Below, piece by piece: positions 24,640-38,189 of a DNA stretch of 64,000 bases (position 1 is the stretch's first letter; each line of letters starts with the position of its first letter). Below the pieces are notes generated by a model. The model saw only the letters and a program-made list of their open reading frames with translations, was not told where the DNA came from and did not search any database. The stretch lies in NCBI GenBank assembly GCA_028023455.1, contig JAQFVV010000056.1, positions 5,541,717 to 5,605,716 on the forward strand, read 5' to 3'. Source of the DNA: Epiperipatus broadwayi (lineage: Eukaryota; Onychophora; Udeonychophora; Euonychophora; Peripatidae). A program made the position numbers and the translations under genes.

Positions 24640-25450
24640 TGACACACATGGGTAATAGATAAATGATCTCCAATATATATATTTCATGATGAACCAGATC
24701 ACAATCTCTCTCACATATATACAGTGCTCAGTTTACATTAAGATAAATCTTCAAACTTTAATGGACAAGTGTCAATCTTGTTCATTCTCAAACTCTTCAT
24801 CACTCATTTAATTGACAATCCAATGGATGAAATGGTCAAAGCCCTTGTTGATACCAATATTATTGTCATACAACTGTTGATCTTAAGTCAATTTAACCCC
24901 CTCACATGTAAGACCATAATACATCTATCTTTTTCACATGTGGTCATGGATGTCAGTTGTATAATATGAATTGGATAGATTTAGGGCACTTAAAAGTCTT
25001 GAGTTCAAGTCCCTTCTAATTGCATTGAATTTAGTATGGACAATGTACATATATTACATATTCAACCTGTATTCTGCTCCTTCTTCTACTATATAATTAA
25101 TGGATATATTAAGGTCCTACAGGTGAAAGAACATTCCAACCTTAGATTTTCAATAAAATAAATGGCTGGAGAGTGGAGAAGATTGAAGCTTTCCCTTTAA
25201 AGTTTGAAGATTTGTTATTTTAATATAAACTGAGCACTGATTGTGATCTGGACCAACTGATGAATGCTGGTTTAGCACAAAATACATATATTGGAGATCA
25301 TTTATCTTTTTCACAGGTATGTGGGCATCTGTGTTGTTGTACAAGATGGATTGGATAGACATAGGAAGTCTAAGCGTCTGAGTTCAACTCCCTTATAATT
25401 ACATTAAGTTTAGTATAGACAATATAAATATATTTAAATATTATTATATA
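24640..25450. repeat. Fold-back repeat, copy 1 (long loop, extra right end)
   Basis: The arm at about 24640-24765 (GATAAATGATCTCCAATATA, GTGCTCAGTTTA.ATTAAGATA, CTTCAAACTTTAA) is matched in reverse complement by 25180-25330 (TTTGAAGATTTGTTATT, ACTGAGCACTGATTGTGATC, GGAGATCATTTATC). A third partial copy of the right end lies inside the loop (24905-25065), sharing TTTTCACA.GT, GGATTGGATAGA and a box-B-like GAGTTCAAGTCCC with 25310-25440. No protein is encoded. The box B word suggests a tRNA-derived component. Confidence 0.7.
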
Positions 25451-25619
25451 ACAAAAAGACATACCTACTGTTGATGTAATATCACAAAGGCACTGAAAAA
25501 AATTTATTTAGATATGCTTCATAAGATTTTAAAACCTGGCATGCTCTTCAGTTTTCTGGATGTGATAGACTGAAAATTCACTTATAAGGGCATATTATAC
25601 TATCAGTGAATTATATTCA

Positions 25620-28490
25620 TTATTACCACTATTTTCAATTATTAACATTACAATGCAGGATAAAAGTCTCTCCAAGTTTAATCCAGTTTCTCTGATATCT
25701 AACTTGTTATCATATTGCTTCACCACACTTCCTCATTTCATTGAACCATCTCATATGATCTCTTTATAGATTTTTTACAATCTCTTGGAATCCAGTTTAA
25801 GATTTTACTGTCTATCTATTATCATCTCTTCTAAAAATATGTTCAACTCAGCACCATGACAGTCTCTTAATTCCTTCAATGGTGTCAGCAACACCTGCTT
25901 GTTCTTTCACCCATGCATTTGTTTTCAATCTCTTCTTGATACTACTAACAAACACTTTTCCAGACCTAATCAAGTGGAAGTGAAATCTCCATTGCTCTTC
26001 AGTTAAGTGTTCAAGTCTCAGTTCCATAAGTAAGGACTGGTAAAACACATTTAATAAAACCTTCCTTATTAAATACATAAGTACATTTCATTTTAATATT
26101 GTTATTTCTACCAAACTCACTCCATCCAAGTTTAATATCATGATTAATTTCATCCACTGTTTCCATATTATTTATAATCTGACAAGGGTATTTGTAATTG
26201 TTAATGTCTTTGACTTTTAGTCCTTTCATCACTTATCTTTAGTCCTCCTTTCTTTTGATAATTCTTGCAACACTTCCTGAAGCTCTGAAACATTACTTGC
26301 AAAAACAATTACAACTGCAAAATCTAGATAATTTAAATAATCTTCAATACTTTTATTCCTTTAGCTTCCTATTTTAATTCACAAAATATTTCTTGTAAAA
26401 CTGCTGTAAAAAGTTTTGGACAAATAGAATAACCTTGCCACAAACCCTTCTCAATGTTAATCTTGTTAGTATTACTATAGTAATCTAAATCATTATGTTG
26501 CACTTTGATAAATATTTTTCGGAATATGAAAATATCCTGGCTCAATATCTTGATGATCCAAGACTTTAATCACTGAAAAAATGCTTATAGAATCAAATGC
26601 CTTTTCATAAACTATAAATGCAAGGAATACTGTCAATTCATATTCATTAATTCTTTCTATAAATTTTCTCAACACTTAGATGTGATTCATAGTGCTACAA
26701 CTATTTTTAAATCCAGTTTGTTTCTTTTGATTGATTAAAATCCAAAGCTGATTGTAAATTATTATCTTGAAAATTTTTTTTGTATAGAACTGATATAAGA
26801 CTAATAGGTCTACAATTTCTAATATCTTTATTATCATTTTAAAAAATATATAAATATTACTGCTGCATTGTGATACAGTAATTATTTAGACATTTGATAT
26901 ATAACTTTGTCAACAATTTTTCTACTTCTTTCATACTTCTTTTAAGATATTGATTATTATTTCCTCATTATCTGGATCTTTTTCAATCTTCATGGATTTA
27001 TTTGCATATCTCATTTCTTCATTTAAAATCACAGGCAATTCAGAAAATTTAGTCATTGCAAGAGATACTTTTTTTGTTCCTTATTGCTATATAATTCTTT
27101 ATAGAACTCTTCTTATGGCAGAAATAAGTTTCCTACCAACATAAAGGTGTTTAATGTTTTTAATACTTTTATTCTATTCTATAGCTTTCCTTGCTAATTT
27201 AAAATATATTTTCTTAAATCATTATTACTTTGCTTCATACAATTTTACAAAATTCTAGACATTTAATCCTTCATAATGGATTATTTTTATATATTTTCAT
27301 ATACCTTTTTTTCTTCATAAATTGTCTCAGTAGAAATTTTACTGGTCGATTTTTGAATTTTTGTACCAACTATCTTTGTTGTAGTTCTTAATAGTGCACC
27401 AGTTATCTTGCAATTGATTTTGTTCAAATCTAAATCATCTTCAAAATCTGTTAATATTTTAAAATGATTTGCAAATTCTAATTTATATTTATTGGAATGT
27501 TTCTGAAGATTTAATATTAATTATGAATACTATTTTTCTTAGTAATATTTGTCTAGTTTTGCATAAACATGTGTTGTACACCTCCTGATCAATGATCACT
27601 TCTTGTGTTGAATTTACTAAGAACATTACTATTTTGAAACATGTGTTTCCTGTTAGTCAAAACTTAATCCAATTCTGCTGCACCTTTATTTGGATATTTC
27701 CATTTCCATATCCATTTAGCATTTTCCTCAAAATAATTCATAATATAAAGTTTTTATATTACTACAAACATCATGAGTTTGTGACCTCTCACTTTTATCA
27801 TCATAAACAAATTTATCCTCAGCACTTTAATCTTTCTATTGTTTACCAATTATAGCACTATGGTAATTTTAAAATATTGTTTGACTTGATCAAAAGTCTT
27901 TTGAAAACATCCATATAAAAATCCTTTACTTCTTTCTCACAATGCAAACTTATGGGTGCATATAACCCCAATTATCTGCATTTGATATATTCCATTAAAT
28001 TTCATAACTAATCTTGCCACTCTATCTGATACATCATTAATTTCCACAATGCTTGTCTTTCACTTTTTATTAATAATAAATACTACTTCACTTGTGCTTC
28101 CAATATTTGTGCCTTTGTAGTATAATATATGTCTACTTTTTAAAATCTTTCTTCTAATTTCATAAAGTCCAACAATATACCATTCAATAATAGACAGTTT
28201 TTCTTTCCATTTTTGCATTTTTCCTTCATTTGAAAGTGATCAGCTGCTTTAACTATCTAAATAAAAAATCATCATCAAACAGCAGCATGGATCCACAATC
28301 AGGGGATTCTTAGCATCCTCTGGATAAGGTCATCAATCAATCAATCACTTCCTTGGCAGTGACTTTATAACCACTTGGAAATAAGGATATCATTTAATTT
28401 TCTCCAACATGAATGTAAATATTCATTAAGAAATCATTCACACACACATTCATTTTGCCGTCACAAAAAACTCAAGTGATATTTCAGTTA
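25620..28490 (-). mobile_element. RTE-type LINE, copy 2 (near full length, decayed)
   Basis: Minus-strand RTE element running from its 5' edge at about 28490 to its 3' end near 25620. The order is endonuclease (about 28.3-27.9 kb, broken in all frames), linker, RT (about 27.2-26.2 kb) and the post-RT region. The latter keeps INNMETVDEINHDIKLGWSEF followed by GRNNNIKMK and a CVLPVLTYGTET block, typical of RTE after the catalytic domain. The 3' part aligns with copy 3 at 62.4-63 kb and with the plus-strand fragment at 54.5-55.1 kb. Stops and small indels are frequent, so no product is expected. Confidence 0.85.
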
Positions 28491-28564
28491 AGAGCTAGCT
28501 ATCAGACAAGTAAGAAGAAAGATCACAGTCTTTCTTGATCTGAGGAAAAGACCAATAAGATCAT

Positions 28565-28705
28565 CATAGTGGATGATGAATGTTAATGAGCAGACCATCC
28601 ATGTTCATGTACTATATGAATAACTATATAGTAATAACAGCTACAATGATAAGAACTTATGAAGTGAACATTAGCAATTTGTCCTGCTAAGTTCTTTTAA
28701 GGCTT
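28565..28705 (+). repeat. Short repeat shared with 38.46-38.60 kb
   Basis: TTCATGT.....GAATAACTA...AGTAATAACAGCTACAATGA followed by a CCTGCT..GTTC word recurs at 38460-38570 at roughly two-thirds identity by eye. Both copies lie next to RTE sequence but in opposite relation to it, so this is probably a separate repeat. Confidence 0.4.
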
Positions 28706-31700
28706 CAAAGTGAAATAAAAGGTTCTTTCAATTGAGAGCAAATTTCTTCCTGCAGCCTTTGTGAATGTAATTGAACATAATTTCATGAAGGAAGAGACCT
28801 TATTGCATTATAAAGATTATCATGAAGTCATTTTAAAGCTGTGGAATATTTCTGTTTTCAATGGAAAGATCTGATTGAGATCAGAATACAATAAACAAAC
28901 ACAATTGTCCAATATAATAAAATGTCTCAGAAAATAAAGTTATTACTGAGAAAAATGTCAAACACACTAGTATATGAAATATTTGGACCTAATTGGAGTT
29001 CCTGTATATAAATCAATTCCAAAATTCATCTTTAACATTATATTCTTTGCCTTAAGTAAGACGTTATGAATATTTGATAGTAATGATAACAAAGTTGAAT
29101 TAACTCGATAAATTTTGTTTATCTTCATATAATGCATTTCAGAGTAGTGTTATGTCAAAAAATTAAAGATTCACAGAAGACTTCTAAATATATATATAAA
29201 AAACATGTTTCTGATAAGCATTATTATAAATGTGTACATTTAAATCCATCTAAATATGTACTATGAAATGCAATAATAGTTGGACATATTTAGCATCAGT
29301 AATAGTAAGATGGTACCAGTCAAAATGACATAAAACACAGACAGATACCAATTTAGGCAGATAGGCTTATGTATCTCCATTTGATACTAGTATTAGACAA
29401 ATGACAAATTGTATGAGACAATCAATAATGTAATAAGTTGGAAGCAAAAGACTTGTAAATTTTATCTATATGCAGATACCCATCTGAACTTGGTAATTTT
29501 CATACAATATATATATATATTACTATAAATATACCTCAAAATAGTGAACTATTCATATATATATATATTAATAATTCTGTGTAAATTTAACAATTCAACA
29601 TATTTAATTAAGTCAGCAATCATTCTTAGCTTACTGCTACTCAAAAAGCTATAAACTTAATTAAGTTGATGTATACCTTTTAAAAATCTATTAATCCTGA
29701 CCTTTATTCCATTATTGTCCTTTTATGAACTGTGACAGTTTGGTAATTTGTTTTCTTGTTATTTGTTTCTTAAGAAAGAGAAAAACCTTAATTGAATCAT
29801 CAAATTAAACAAAAACATTGTTAAGAAAAACTGAAACTTGTCACAAAGTACATTTGCAGTATGAAAAGCTTATGCTATCAAATCTTAAAAGAATAAGTAA
29901 TTAGCTTTGATTTCCAAAATTAATTCAATTTATATTAACTTATCAAATATAATATTCCAAAATTCAATCTAATGTTATCTCTTAAACATATAATTTATCT
30001 ATTTATATATTGTACTACTTTCATAATTATAAATTTTAATTTTCACTACATCAGATTATTTGTACAATAAAAAAAAACTAAATGGACAAAAAAAGCAATT
30101 AGAGATAAAAATATGAGAAAAGTAAAGACTTTTATAATAAGACATCAGATAACTTTAAATTTCACGAAAAGTTGTAAACGTCACATACAACTTTTAAATG
30201 AAACATATTAATAAAAATTAATATTAGAATTTTTTTTTGTGATTTTCTAAGGATGTAAATATTAAAAAGGAAAAAAAAATAACAGACATTTGGAATTATG
30301 ATGCTGCTTAAGACTTTAAAAAGACCATATCATGTATAGTTGAGTAATGAACAGGTATATAGTCCTCAGATTACATGTACTCCTCTGCTTGCAACAGAGT
30401 ATGAACTAATTTACAGAAAAACATACAATGAAAAAATAGGATATTCACCAATAAAACAAATAACCATTTTGAAAAAATACTATTTTTATAGTCTTAACTT
30501 AATATAGATAGTGATTTAATAGAGCAAATAAAGTTATGTAGGCGATAGTAATCATTGCTCACTATTATAACAGTTGATAAATAATTAAAATCTTAAACCA
30601 AACTCTAAAAATAAAATATGATTACTATGAGATGGAGAAAATAAAAAAGGTTATTGAAGTAATTTGGTAAAGGAAAGCAATACATTGGAGAAAGAATTAA
30701 ATTTAAAGAAATACTTCAATAATGAATTGATAAGTTAAACATGATGATGATAAACCACAATGATTTTAATAATATCAGCCCATGGATGTTACTGCTCCTG
30801 CCCATTATTATCATCAATATATTAATAGAATAAATTATAATAGATATTGCTTCAAATATTCATTTACATTAAAACAAACTTGTCTCCATTTTTAATATCA
30901 ACATTAATGATATAAGTAATGACAGATAAACATTAATGCTATTATAAGTGATGAGCATCAAGGTAAAATAACGTAGTTTAAAAATTTATAGAATTGTAAT
31001 TCAGTTATAAAAATGCTATTAATAATGAAATTTCATTGCTGCTATTTAAAACACAAAAATTCTAAATTGTGATTAGATTCAGAATTGAAAAATAGGATAA
31101 GAAAGAAGATTAACTTTCAAATTCATAGGAACATAAGCAAAGCTATAGTAAAGAAAAAACACACACTTCCTTCTTTTTGAAAATATAATAATTCCTTTAC
31201 TTGACATACTCAGAGGTTTCAAATGGCAGTGATATTTTTGTAAATATATTTTAATTATTTAATCCCAGGAAAAAAGATGGGATCTTAATAAAAATTTGAG
31301 TAACTGTTCAAATGATAAGCCTTATTGTAAAACATAAAATAGTCAAGATTCAAAATATTATTTTTTTCTTTTTAAGCATTCAGCAATAATTAAATAAATT
31401 TTGGATTAACAATTTTAAAACTACTTTTTCTCAGAGTTAAGTTGAGTAGCATTGTTTAAAAATATTTTTTTCAATTGGCAAATTCTAATTTTTTTTCTTC
31501 TTATTTTTAGACTTCGTGGTTTTATCAAACATAATTACAAATATTTTCAAAAAAAACAACAACAACCCCCCACCAAAAAAACAACTTACTTTTAAAGACT
31601 ACATTTTTTAAAATCTAAATTATAATTACATTTATAACTTTTTTGAACTTCTTCATTTACATTAATTTTATTATTATTATTACTATTTTAATTTAAAAAT

Positions 31701-32454
31701 GTGAATCACATTAAATGATTATATTATTACAATTGTAATAAATGCTTATAATAAGTGAAATGTAAATTTTCTCTGAATTAAAAAAAATTCTTAAAATTAA
31801 TAAAAAAGTTTTACAAAGTCTATATATATATATCCACATTCATATTTATCACAACCATCATCAATAACATCCACTTGTAAATGATATGCCCATTTTTCAA
31901 CCTACATTTTGATAATCTAGCAGTCTTTTTCCATGAGTTTATAAATGGCAACATATTATTTTAATATTTTATAAAATAAAATTTTGTAATAGCATTTTTT
32001 AAATATGTATATAAGAGCTTCGAAATTTTTAAAATATAAGCAATCTTGCTTATAGTACACACACATATATATAAATACACTAATAGATGTGCACACACAT
32101 TTAAATATATTTAACTGCATAAAATACAGATAGAGATAAAACATTAATTTATACTGTTAAATAAAAATTTGGAATTATAATGATTTTTTCCCTTATGATT
32201 ATAGTATATAAACCATATTTACATATATACACACATATATTTAAAATAAAAAATAGAAATATAATATAAATAAAAAAATAAAATCGATAAATATGTGTAC
32301 ATAGGTTAGGTTATTTTATGTATATTTTAACAATTTTTAACTGGTAATATATGTATACAAACTAAATGAGTTTTCATTTATAGCATTTATAAAAACATGT
32401 AAATAATAGTCTGAAGGTTTGTAATGATGGTATATTATATGATGTGATATGTCG
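28706..32454. other. AT-rich stretch, no gene recognised
   Basis: About 3.7 kb with very low G+C, many A and T homopolymers and TA runs (29506-29518, 29555-29567). No protein-like frame, RNA gene or repeat end could be supported. Confidence 0.6.
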
Positions 32455-33000
32455 GACTATTTCCATCATTTATGAATGAATGTTAAATGTATAGAAAATT
32501 TTAAACTTTATTTAAACTTTCCAAATACAAATAACTTGTTAGTAATAACACACAAATAGACAATACAGGTTAGTAATTACACAACGTTTTGAATAGTATT
32601 ATTCTCCACTCTTCTTCAGGTGTTGCTGGCCTATATGCACACTGGCAATATTCACTTAGAAGTTGAACTGGCAACTTTAGATTCTCGAATATCGAATTTA
32701 AGGCAAACGCTCTACCAACTGAGCTTTGACAGAATAGCTCAGTTGGTAGAGCGTTTGCCTTAAATTCGATATTCGAGAATCTAAAGTTGCCAGTTCAACT
32801 TCTAAGCGAATATTGTCACTGTGCATATAGGCCAGCAACACCTGAAGAAGAGTGGAGAATAATACTATTCAAAACGTGTAATTACTAACCTGTATTATCT
32901 ATTTGTGTGTTATTACTAACAAGTTATTTGTATTTGGAAAGTTTAAATAAAGTTTAAAATTTTCTATAAATTTAACATTCACTCTTATGGAAATACTCCA
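32455..33000. mobile_element. Head-to-head inverted tRNA-SINE pair (palindrome)
   Basis: Two SINE copies face each other with only about 8 bases (TTGACAGA) between their 5' heads near 32730. The plus-strand copy starts ATAGCTCAGTTGGTAGAGCG, a perfect pol III box A, followed by a degenerate tRNA body and GCCAGTTCAACTTC as box B, then a body with GGCCAGCAACACCTGAAG and a tail including AATAAAGTTTAAAATTTTC. The left arm is nearly its exact complement over about 270 bp. Such near-identity means either a recent inverted duplication or ongoing gene conversion. Confidence 0.85.
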
Positions 33001-33189
33001 ATATATCACATCTTATGTAAATAATAAAAATCTAAAAAAAACATTGAAAAAAAAAAAAGGGTAAAATTAATCATCAATTGATAATACAAGACAATAAAAA
33101 GAGGAACAAAAACTTATAAAAACTTATCCAGCTTTTATCAAATTCTCGAATTATTATTAAAAAAAAATACATGGAAAGCAAATATTAAC

Positions 33190-33220
33190 TGCCGCCACCG
33201 CCACCACCACCACCACCACC

Positions 33221-33272
<52 letters not shown>
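33190..33272 (+). repeat. Compound trinucleotide microsatellite (CCA)n(CTA)n
   Basis: A GCC/CCA tract (about 33191-33230) passes directly into a CTA tract to 33272. On the plus strand one frame reads as prolines but no gene context exists. Confidence 0.95.
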
Positions 33273-35063
33273 AAAAAGAAATCAAAACAATTGGGCAAAG
33301 TTCTATATTAATAGTAGATATATTTAGGTGATTATAATCAGCAAGAAATTGTTAATAATTTATTTAGTTCCATTCCAAAATATATGGTTTATTATACAAA
33401 CCTCAAATTACTACAAATAAATAAATAAATTTAATTATTTTATTTAAACAAAATTTTTCCATTCATTAATTAGCATAATTAATCTGTTTTATTAAAAAAA
33501 TATTACAAAAAATAATACTCCCTTAATGTTTATTTTTAATAATATTGAGAACATATTTTGTTTTTTATAATATATAATTGTATTAAAAAAAGCAAATATA
33601 TATATATATATAGATAATTATTCATTTTATACAGTATATAGCCACAAAATAATTTTATCCAAGCGTACACACATATATACACATCATGTGTCAAAAGATT
33701 GACTAGATAGGAAATTTATAATAGAGAAAAATTAAAAAATGACATTCATTTGATTATTCAAAAATTACAAGTGTTCAAATTGATGTTCATCTTCTTTGAA
33801 AATCCAACTCCTCCCTTCTAATTGGAAAGAGTCTAGTGAGTACTTCATTCATATTTACATGATTTTTTTTTTTTACAATTAAACATTTTTTTCTACATTA
33901 TATGTTGATAATCTTTACATTATTTATTACAAATGTAAGCTTTCAAATGAAAGACATTCTAAAAGTTAATATTTGAATTTTTCAAAATAGGAAAATAAAT
34001 TACTAAACTGATTTCTTAATTATAACAATGGTGCTTTTCATTATTGGACATAATGTTGTTAATTCAAAAAATTTGTAGAATGAAATGTTCTTATTTGAAT
34101 TCCATTTTTGCAATTTAAAAGAAATTTAAACTAGACATTTTAAAAAAAGAAAATCTAATGAAATTCATAATTAAATTTGTTATTATTAAAATATTAAAGA
34201 AATTACCTTACTGGTATCTATAAAAGATATTCACATTAAGAAATAAACACTTATCTTCTTAAAAATAATTATTTTTCAAATAAAATCTAATTATAGTCAC
34301 ATCTTAAATATGTAAATAAATTACTGAAAAGTACAATTTTTCTTTCCAAAATGAAATATTTGAACATTTATCTTCAAGTCAAACAATTCATCAATCAAAA
34401 ATTGTCACTTCTATTGACATCAAAATAAGACAGGTCTGGCTTCTTTCATATGTAAATTATATATTTCAATTTCCCAAAAGGTCTGTCTGATATTGATATC
34501 GTCAGAATTTTTGTAACTAATAATTTTAAAATGATTTCTGTAGAGGAAAAAAATACTGTACAGTAATCCAACATTATAGATCACTGCAAAATAATGATGA
34601 AAAGCCATAGCAATTGCAGCACAAATTGAACATCCAAAATTTGTCAAAATAAATTATTTGGTGGCTAGTAGATAAGAGCATGTTAAACTCTCCCATTTCA
34701 CGTTTCTTCATCTTTCTTTTTTCATCTTTTTTTTACCATGTTTGCTTTGTTCGCCTTCATTAAGTTTTTTGGTAGAGATTTCACTCTATCAGTCTCCTTT
34801 TATTTTGAAATGATCATTGTTTTTTTACTTTTATTTTCATAATAATTTCTAATTCCATAATATAAATCAAATTTTTCATAATACTTTTTCCCCTACTATG
34901 AGATTTTATATATGTCATACATAAATGATCTACTCTTTTTATCTTTAAAAGAGAAAGCAGTTGAAAGCATTCTAATTGTTTTAATAATGTAGTATCACTT
35001 ATTAATTTTACTAGAAAGTGCAATGCAATATTTATAAATAACTACTTTGGAAAAAGGTGATAT
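33273..35063. other. AT-rich stretch, nothing firm
   Basis: A TA run occurs at 33597-33612. Two minus-strand open frames (34420-34647 and 34814-35023) lie just downstream of the mariner-like scrap and might be its decayed continuation, but I see no DDE-type motif in them. Confidence 0.45.
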
Positions 35064-35300
35064 CTATAATAATAATTTTACATATCTTTCTAAATCTGTA
35101 ATGGTATGACATCCATTTGAGGCATATATTTTTTCTTCCAATACATTAAAAAATTCCTTAAAGGCAGTTTGAGGAAAAAAGTATGGAATAATTATTGTAT
35201 CTTCCAATATAGCAGCCCATAAGGATAATTCTTGGACAACATAAATGATTGGTAATGCTCTATATAACATTTCTGGCTATTATCATATAATAATTGACCT
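35064..35300 (-). pseudogene. mariner/Tc1-like transposase fragment
   Basis: The minus-strand frame reads VQELSLWAAILEDTIIIPYF then FPQTAFKEFFNVLEEKIY, matching the region around the middle of mariner/Tc1-family (DDE) transposases, where the family shows (S/N)(V/L)WAGI.GD.IIGPYFF......YL..L and the second catalytic aspartate follows soon after. Here the glycine after II is replaced, no catalytic aspartate follows in frame, and no terminal inverted repeats were found. It is a scrap of about 70 codons; the rest of the enzyme is missing or beyond recognition. Confidence 0.55.
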
Positions 35301-36017
35301 AAATGGATGCCAAATTATGATAATGAATGGAGGAGAAAATGTGGTAAAATGAATATGCAAATATACTCATTTCCTATGATAATTTCTTTACTAGCTTTTG
35401 CATGCTCTCATTAAATTCAAAGAGATACCTTTGAATCAGTAGAATTTCTGCAAAGTGCTTCCTGTTTTTGTAAAAATGAGTGACAATTTGTAATAAATTG
35501 TTGACTTATTGAGATGCTTAACATTAATTTTTTTGAGACTGAACTCGAGATAGAACTATCCTATATATATATATATATAAAGTTGTTATTGCTATTATTA
35601 ACATAACTACAATAGTATAGAAATCTGAAAATTAAAATACTATAATTAGAAGCAAATTAAAAACAAACAAAATAATAATTATACACATCATAAAAAAATC
35701 TTCAATTTTAATTCTAGGTGATAGATTTATCACACGTTTAATCTCCCATTAAACCAAACTTTTGATCCAATCTCTATATAAGGATGTGATCATAAAATAA
35801 TTATTATAATTTTTGTTTTTAGGGATAATAAATTTGGTGCTTACATTTTAAATAAAAAACGTGTACTGAATTATATATATCTGTGAATGTGCTTGTTTAC
35901 TTGCATGTAAAATATTCGGATATATTGTTATAATTTGTATTTGTAATAGCAAAAATATACAGATAAAATATTCATAAATTTATATTATCTCTCTCTATAT
36001 ATAAGATATATATAATT
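35301..36017. other. AT-rich stretch, nothing recognised
   Basis: Includes a TA run at 35562-35578. No frame or repeat end was supported. Confidence 0.6.
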
Positions 36018-36486
36018 ATAGAGAATTTGAACCCAGACTCTCAACCTCCCTTCAGTTATCTAATCTATCTCGTATAATCGATATACATGACCATATACAT
36101 GTGAAAAAGATAAAAGATCCCCAATATTGGTCACTAGCGGTTTCAGATCATCATCTCCCCCACACATATATAATCAGTACTCAGTTTATATTAAGATATC
36201 AAATCATCAAACTTTAACGAACAGGTAGAGTTGGATGGTGAAGTAGATTGAAGCATGTCCATTAAAGTTTGAAGATTTGCTATCTTATTATAAATTGAGC
36301 ATTGATTATATATATATGTGTGGGAGATAATAATCTGGACAAATTGATGAGTGCTGGTTCAGCATGAAATATGTATACTTGAGATCATTTATCTTTTTCA
36401 CATGTATGGGGTCATGAGTATCAACTGTATGAGGTACATTGGATAGCTGAAAGGAGCTTTAAAGTCTGGGTTCAAGTACCCTATAA
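36018..36486. repeat. Fold-back repeat, copy 2 (short loop)
   Basis: A long imperfect palindrome: 36018-36224 (TTGAACCCAGACT, CATGTGAAAAAGATAAA, ATCTCCCCCACACATATATA, AATCATCAAACTTTAA) pairs with 36245-36486 read in reverse (TTAAAGTTTGAAGATTTG, ATATATGTGTGGGAGATAAT, GATCATTTATCTTTTTCACA, AAGTCTGGGTTCAAG). The loop is only about 20 bases (GGTAGAGTTGGATGGTGAAG). Each arm ends in a box-B-like GGGTTCAAGT. It is the same family as 24.64-25.45 kb. Confidence 0.8.
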
Positions 36487-38189
36487 TTACATCTAAACTC
36501 CAGGGATATAAGGTATATCAGTATTTAAATAATATAAAAATACATAATAGTTATCTAATATCATTAATCTATAAATTGATTTGGTTTATTAATTTTCTTT
36601 AAAAGATAAAATATTGTAGATTACCTTCAACTGGAAGTGGGTTGGTAAATAATTCATTAATCAAATTTCTTTTTTTGTTATTGCTTATTGATTGTGGTAA
36701 GAATGTTTCAGAATTATTTATGAAATCACTTTTTAAAAGAAACTGCAAATCCTACAGCTGGCTGGCGTTATCACCATAACAAAATTTTATTATTACAAAG
36801 ATCCTTTCCTTTATATTATGATAAATCACTGTATTTATTATAATATCTAATTTGTAAAGGGTTGATGATTCCATTTTTTACTGAATTGTTTTTACTCGTT
36901 GTTCTCATTTTTTTTTTTTAGTAGTTTAAATATGATGCTAAAATATATATTTATTATTGTTTATTTTATTTCCGTTGCAAGTTTACCAATAAATGTATAC
37001 ATTTACTATATTTTGTATTAAAGTTTAAATTAACTGTCATTATTATAAAAGGTGAATTTTTAAAAAGATTATTAATTTTTATATACAGCTTTTGTTTTCT
37101 ATACATCTGGATTGAAAAGAGTTATCAGAGCTCTGATAATCAAAAATGAATGAGGAAATGCGTTATAAATAACTAAATTTGAACCAGGTTTTCAAACAAT
37201 AATTATATACATAATATTAGCAATTAGTTTTTATTAATACAAATTTGAAATATCTCACTTACTTATGTTATTATTTATTTTTTTAATTTCACATTTTCTA
37301 ATTGATTTTTATTAATTTTTAAGCATTCAATACAATATTTCAATGAAAGAAAAATAAATATATATACAGATATATAGAGAAAGAGGGGGAGGGAGATATA
37401 TTTAATTAAATATCGGATAAACATAACATAATAAATATTTCCATATTCTACCTCACACATACACAAAATCAGTGTGGGTTAAAAGTATGATGCTGAAATA
37501 ATAATAAAAAGAGAGAATTCATTATCTGAAAGAAAGTTTTAGAATATAATAATAGTGTGAAATAACTATAAATGAAAATCAATCTTATATCTAGCAGAAA
37601 AACAGCGATGTGCCACCCTGCACACTTTAATGCAGTGTTATAATTCAAGAATCTAGAACTCAAAGTTGGTGAATCATGTGGTACCTAAATTTCATGTGAA
37701 TTTATTTCTAAGCAACACACTATTTGATTATTTTTTGAAAATGATATGATGGAAAATAGATTTTTCTCATACAAAGTCAAAGGCATTAGGACATATGCTT
37801 GGATACAGTATTAGCCAAGTTAAATATTTTCTCCATTCAAAACAATACATACTATGTAAAGCACAATTACCAAATCATCCCACTGCTAATTCATTTCTTT
37901 TTTTGTTATAACTCTAGCTCAAAGTCACTTGGAAGATATAAGTATGTTCTTGCTTAGTAAGTGTCCATAAAACTATTAATTGTGAAATAATCGTTTCCAT
38001 CAAAAATGAGACACTATTCTGGTTAATTTTGGAAAGAAATGTTTCTATTATATTTAAATCCAATATTTTATCTCTATTTTTGGTATGTTTCAGATGATTA
38101 ATTAATAATCAGCTTAATTGTCTAAAGAATGCTATTTGGTTTTGTAGACTGGCTTTTCTTCAAATATATATCTCATTACGTATTTAATG
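36487..38189. other. AT-rich stretch, nothing recognised
   Basis: Contains a purine-rich patch (about 37378-37398, AGAGAAAGAGGGGGAGGGAG). No protein-like frame with motifs and no repeat ends were identified. Confidence 0.55.

Noticed and set aside
32735-32810. Functional tRNA gene with perfect box A
   Set aside because: The anticodon arm does not fold as in a tRNA and the sequence is the head of an inverted SINE pair.
33190-33272. Proline-rich coding repeat or CRISPR-like array
   Set aside because: It is a simple CCA/CTA microsatellite with no spacers, no open gene context and no cas-like genes; the genome is eukaryotic.
37378-37398. Polypurine patch as an LTR polypurine tract
   Set aside because: No LTR-like sequence or pol frame is adjacent on either side.
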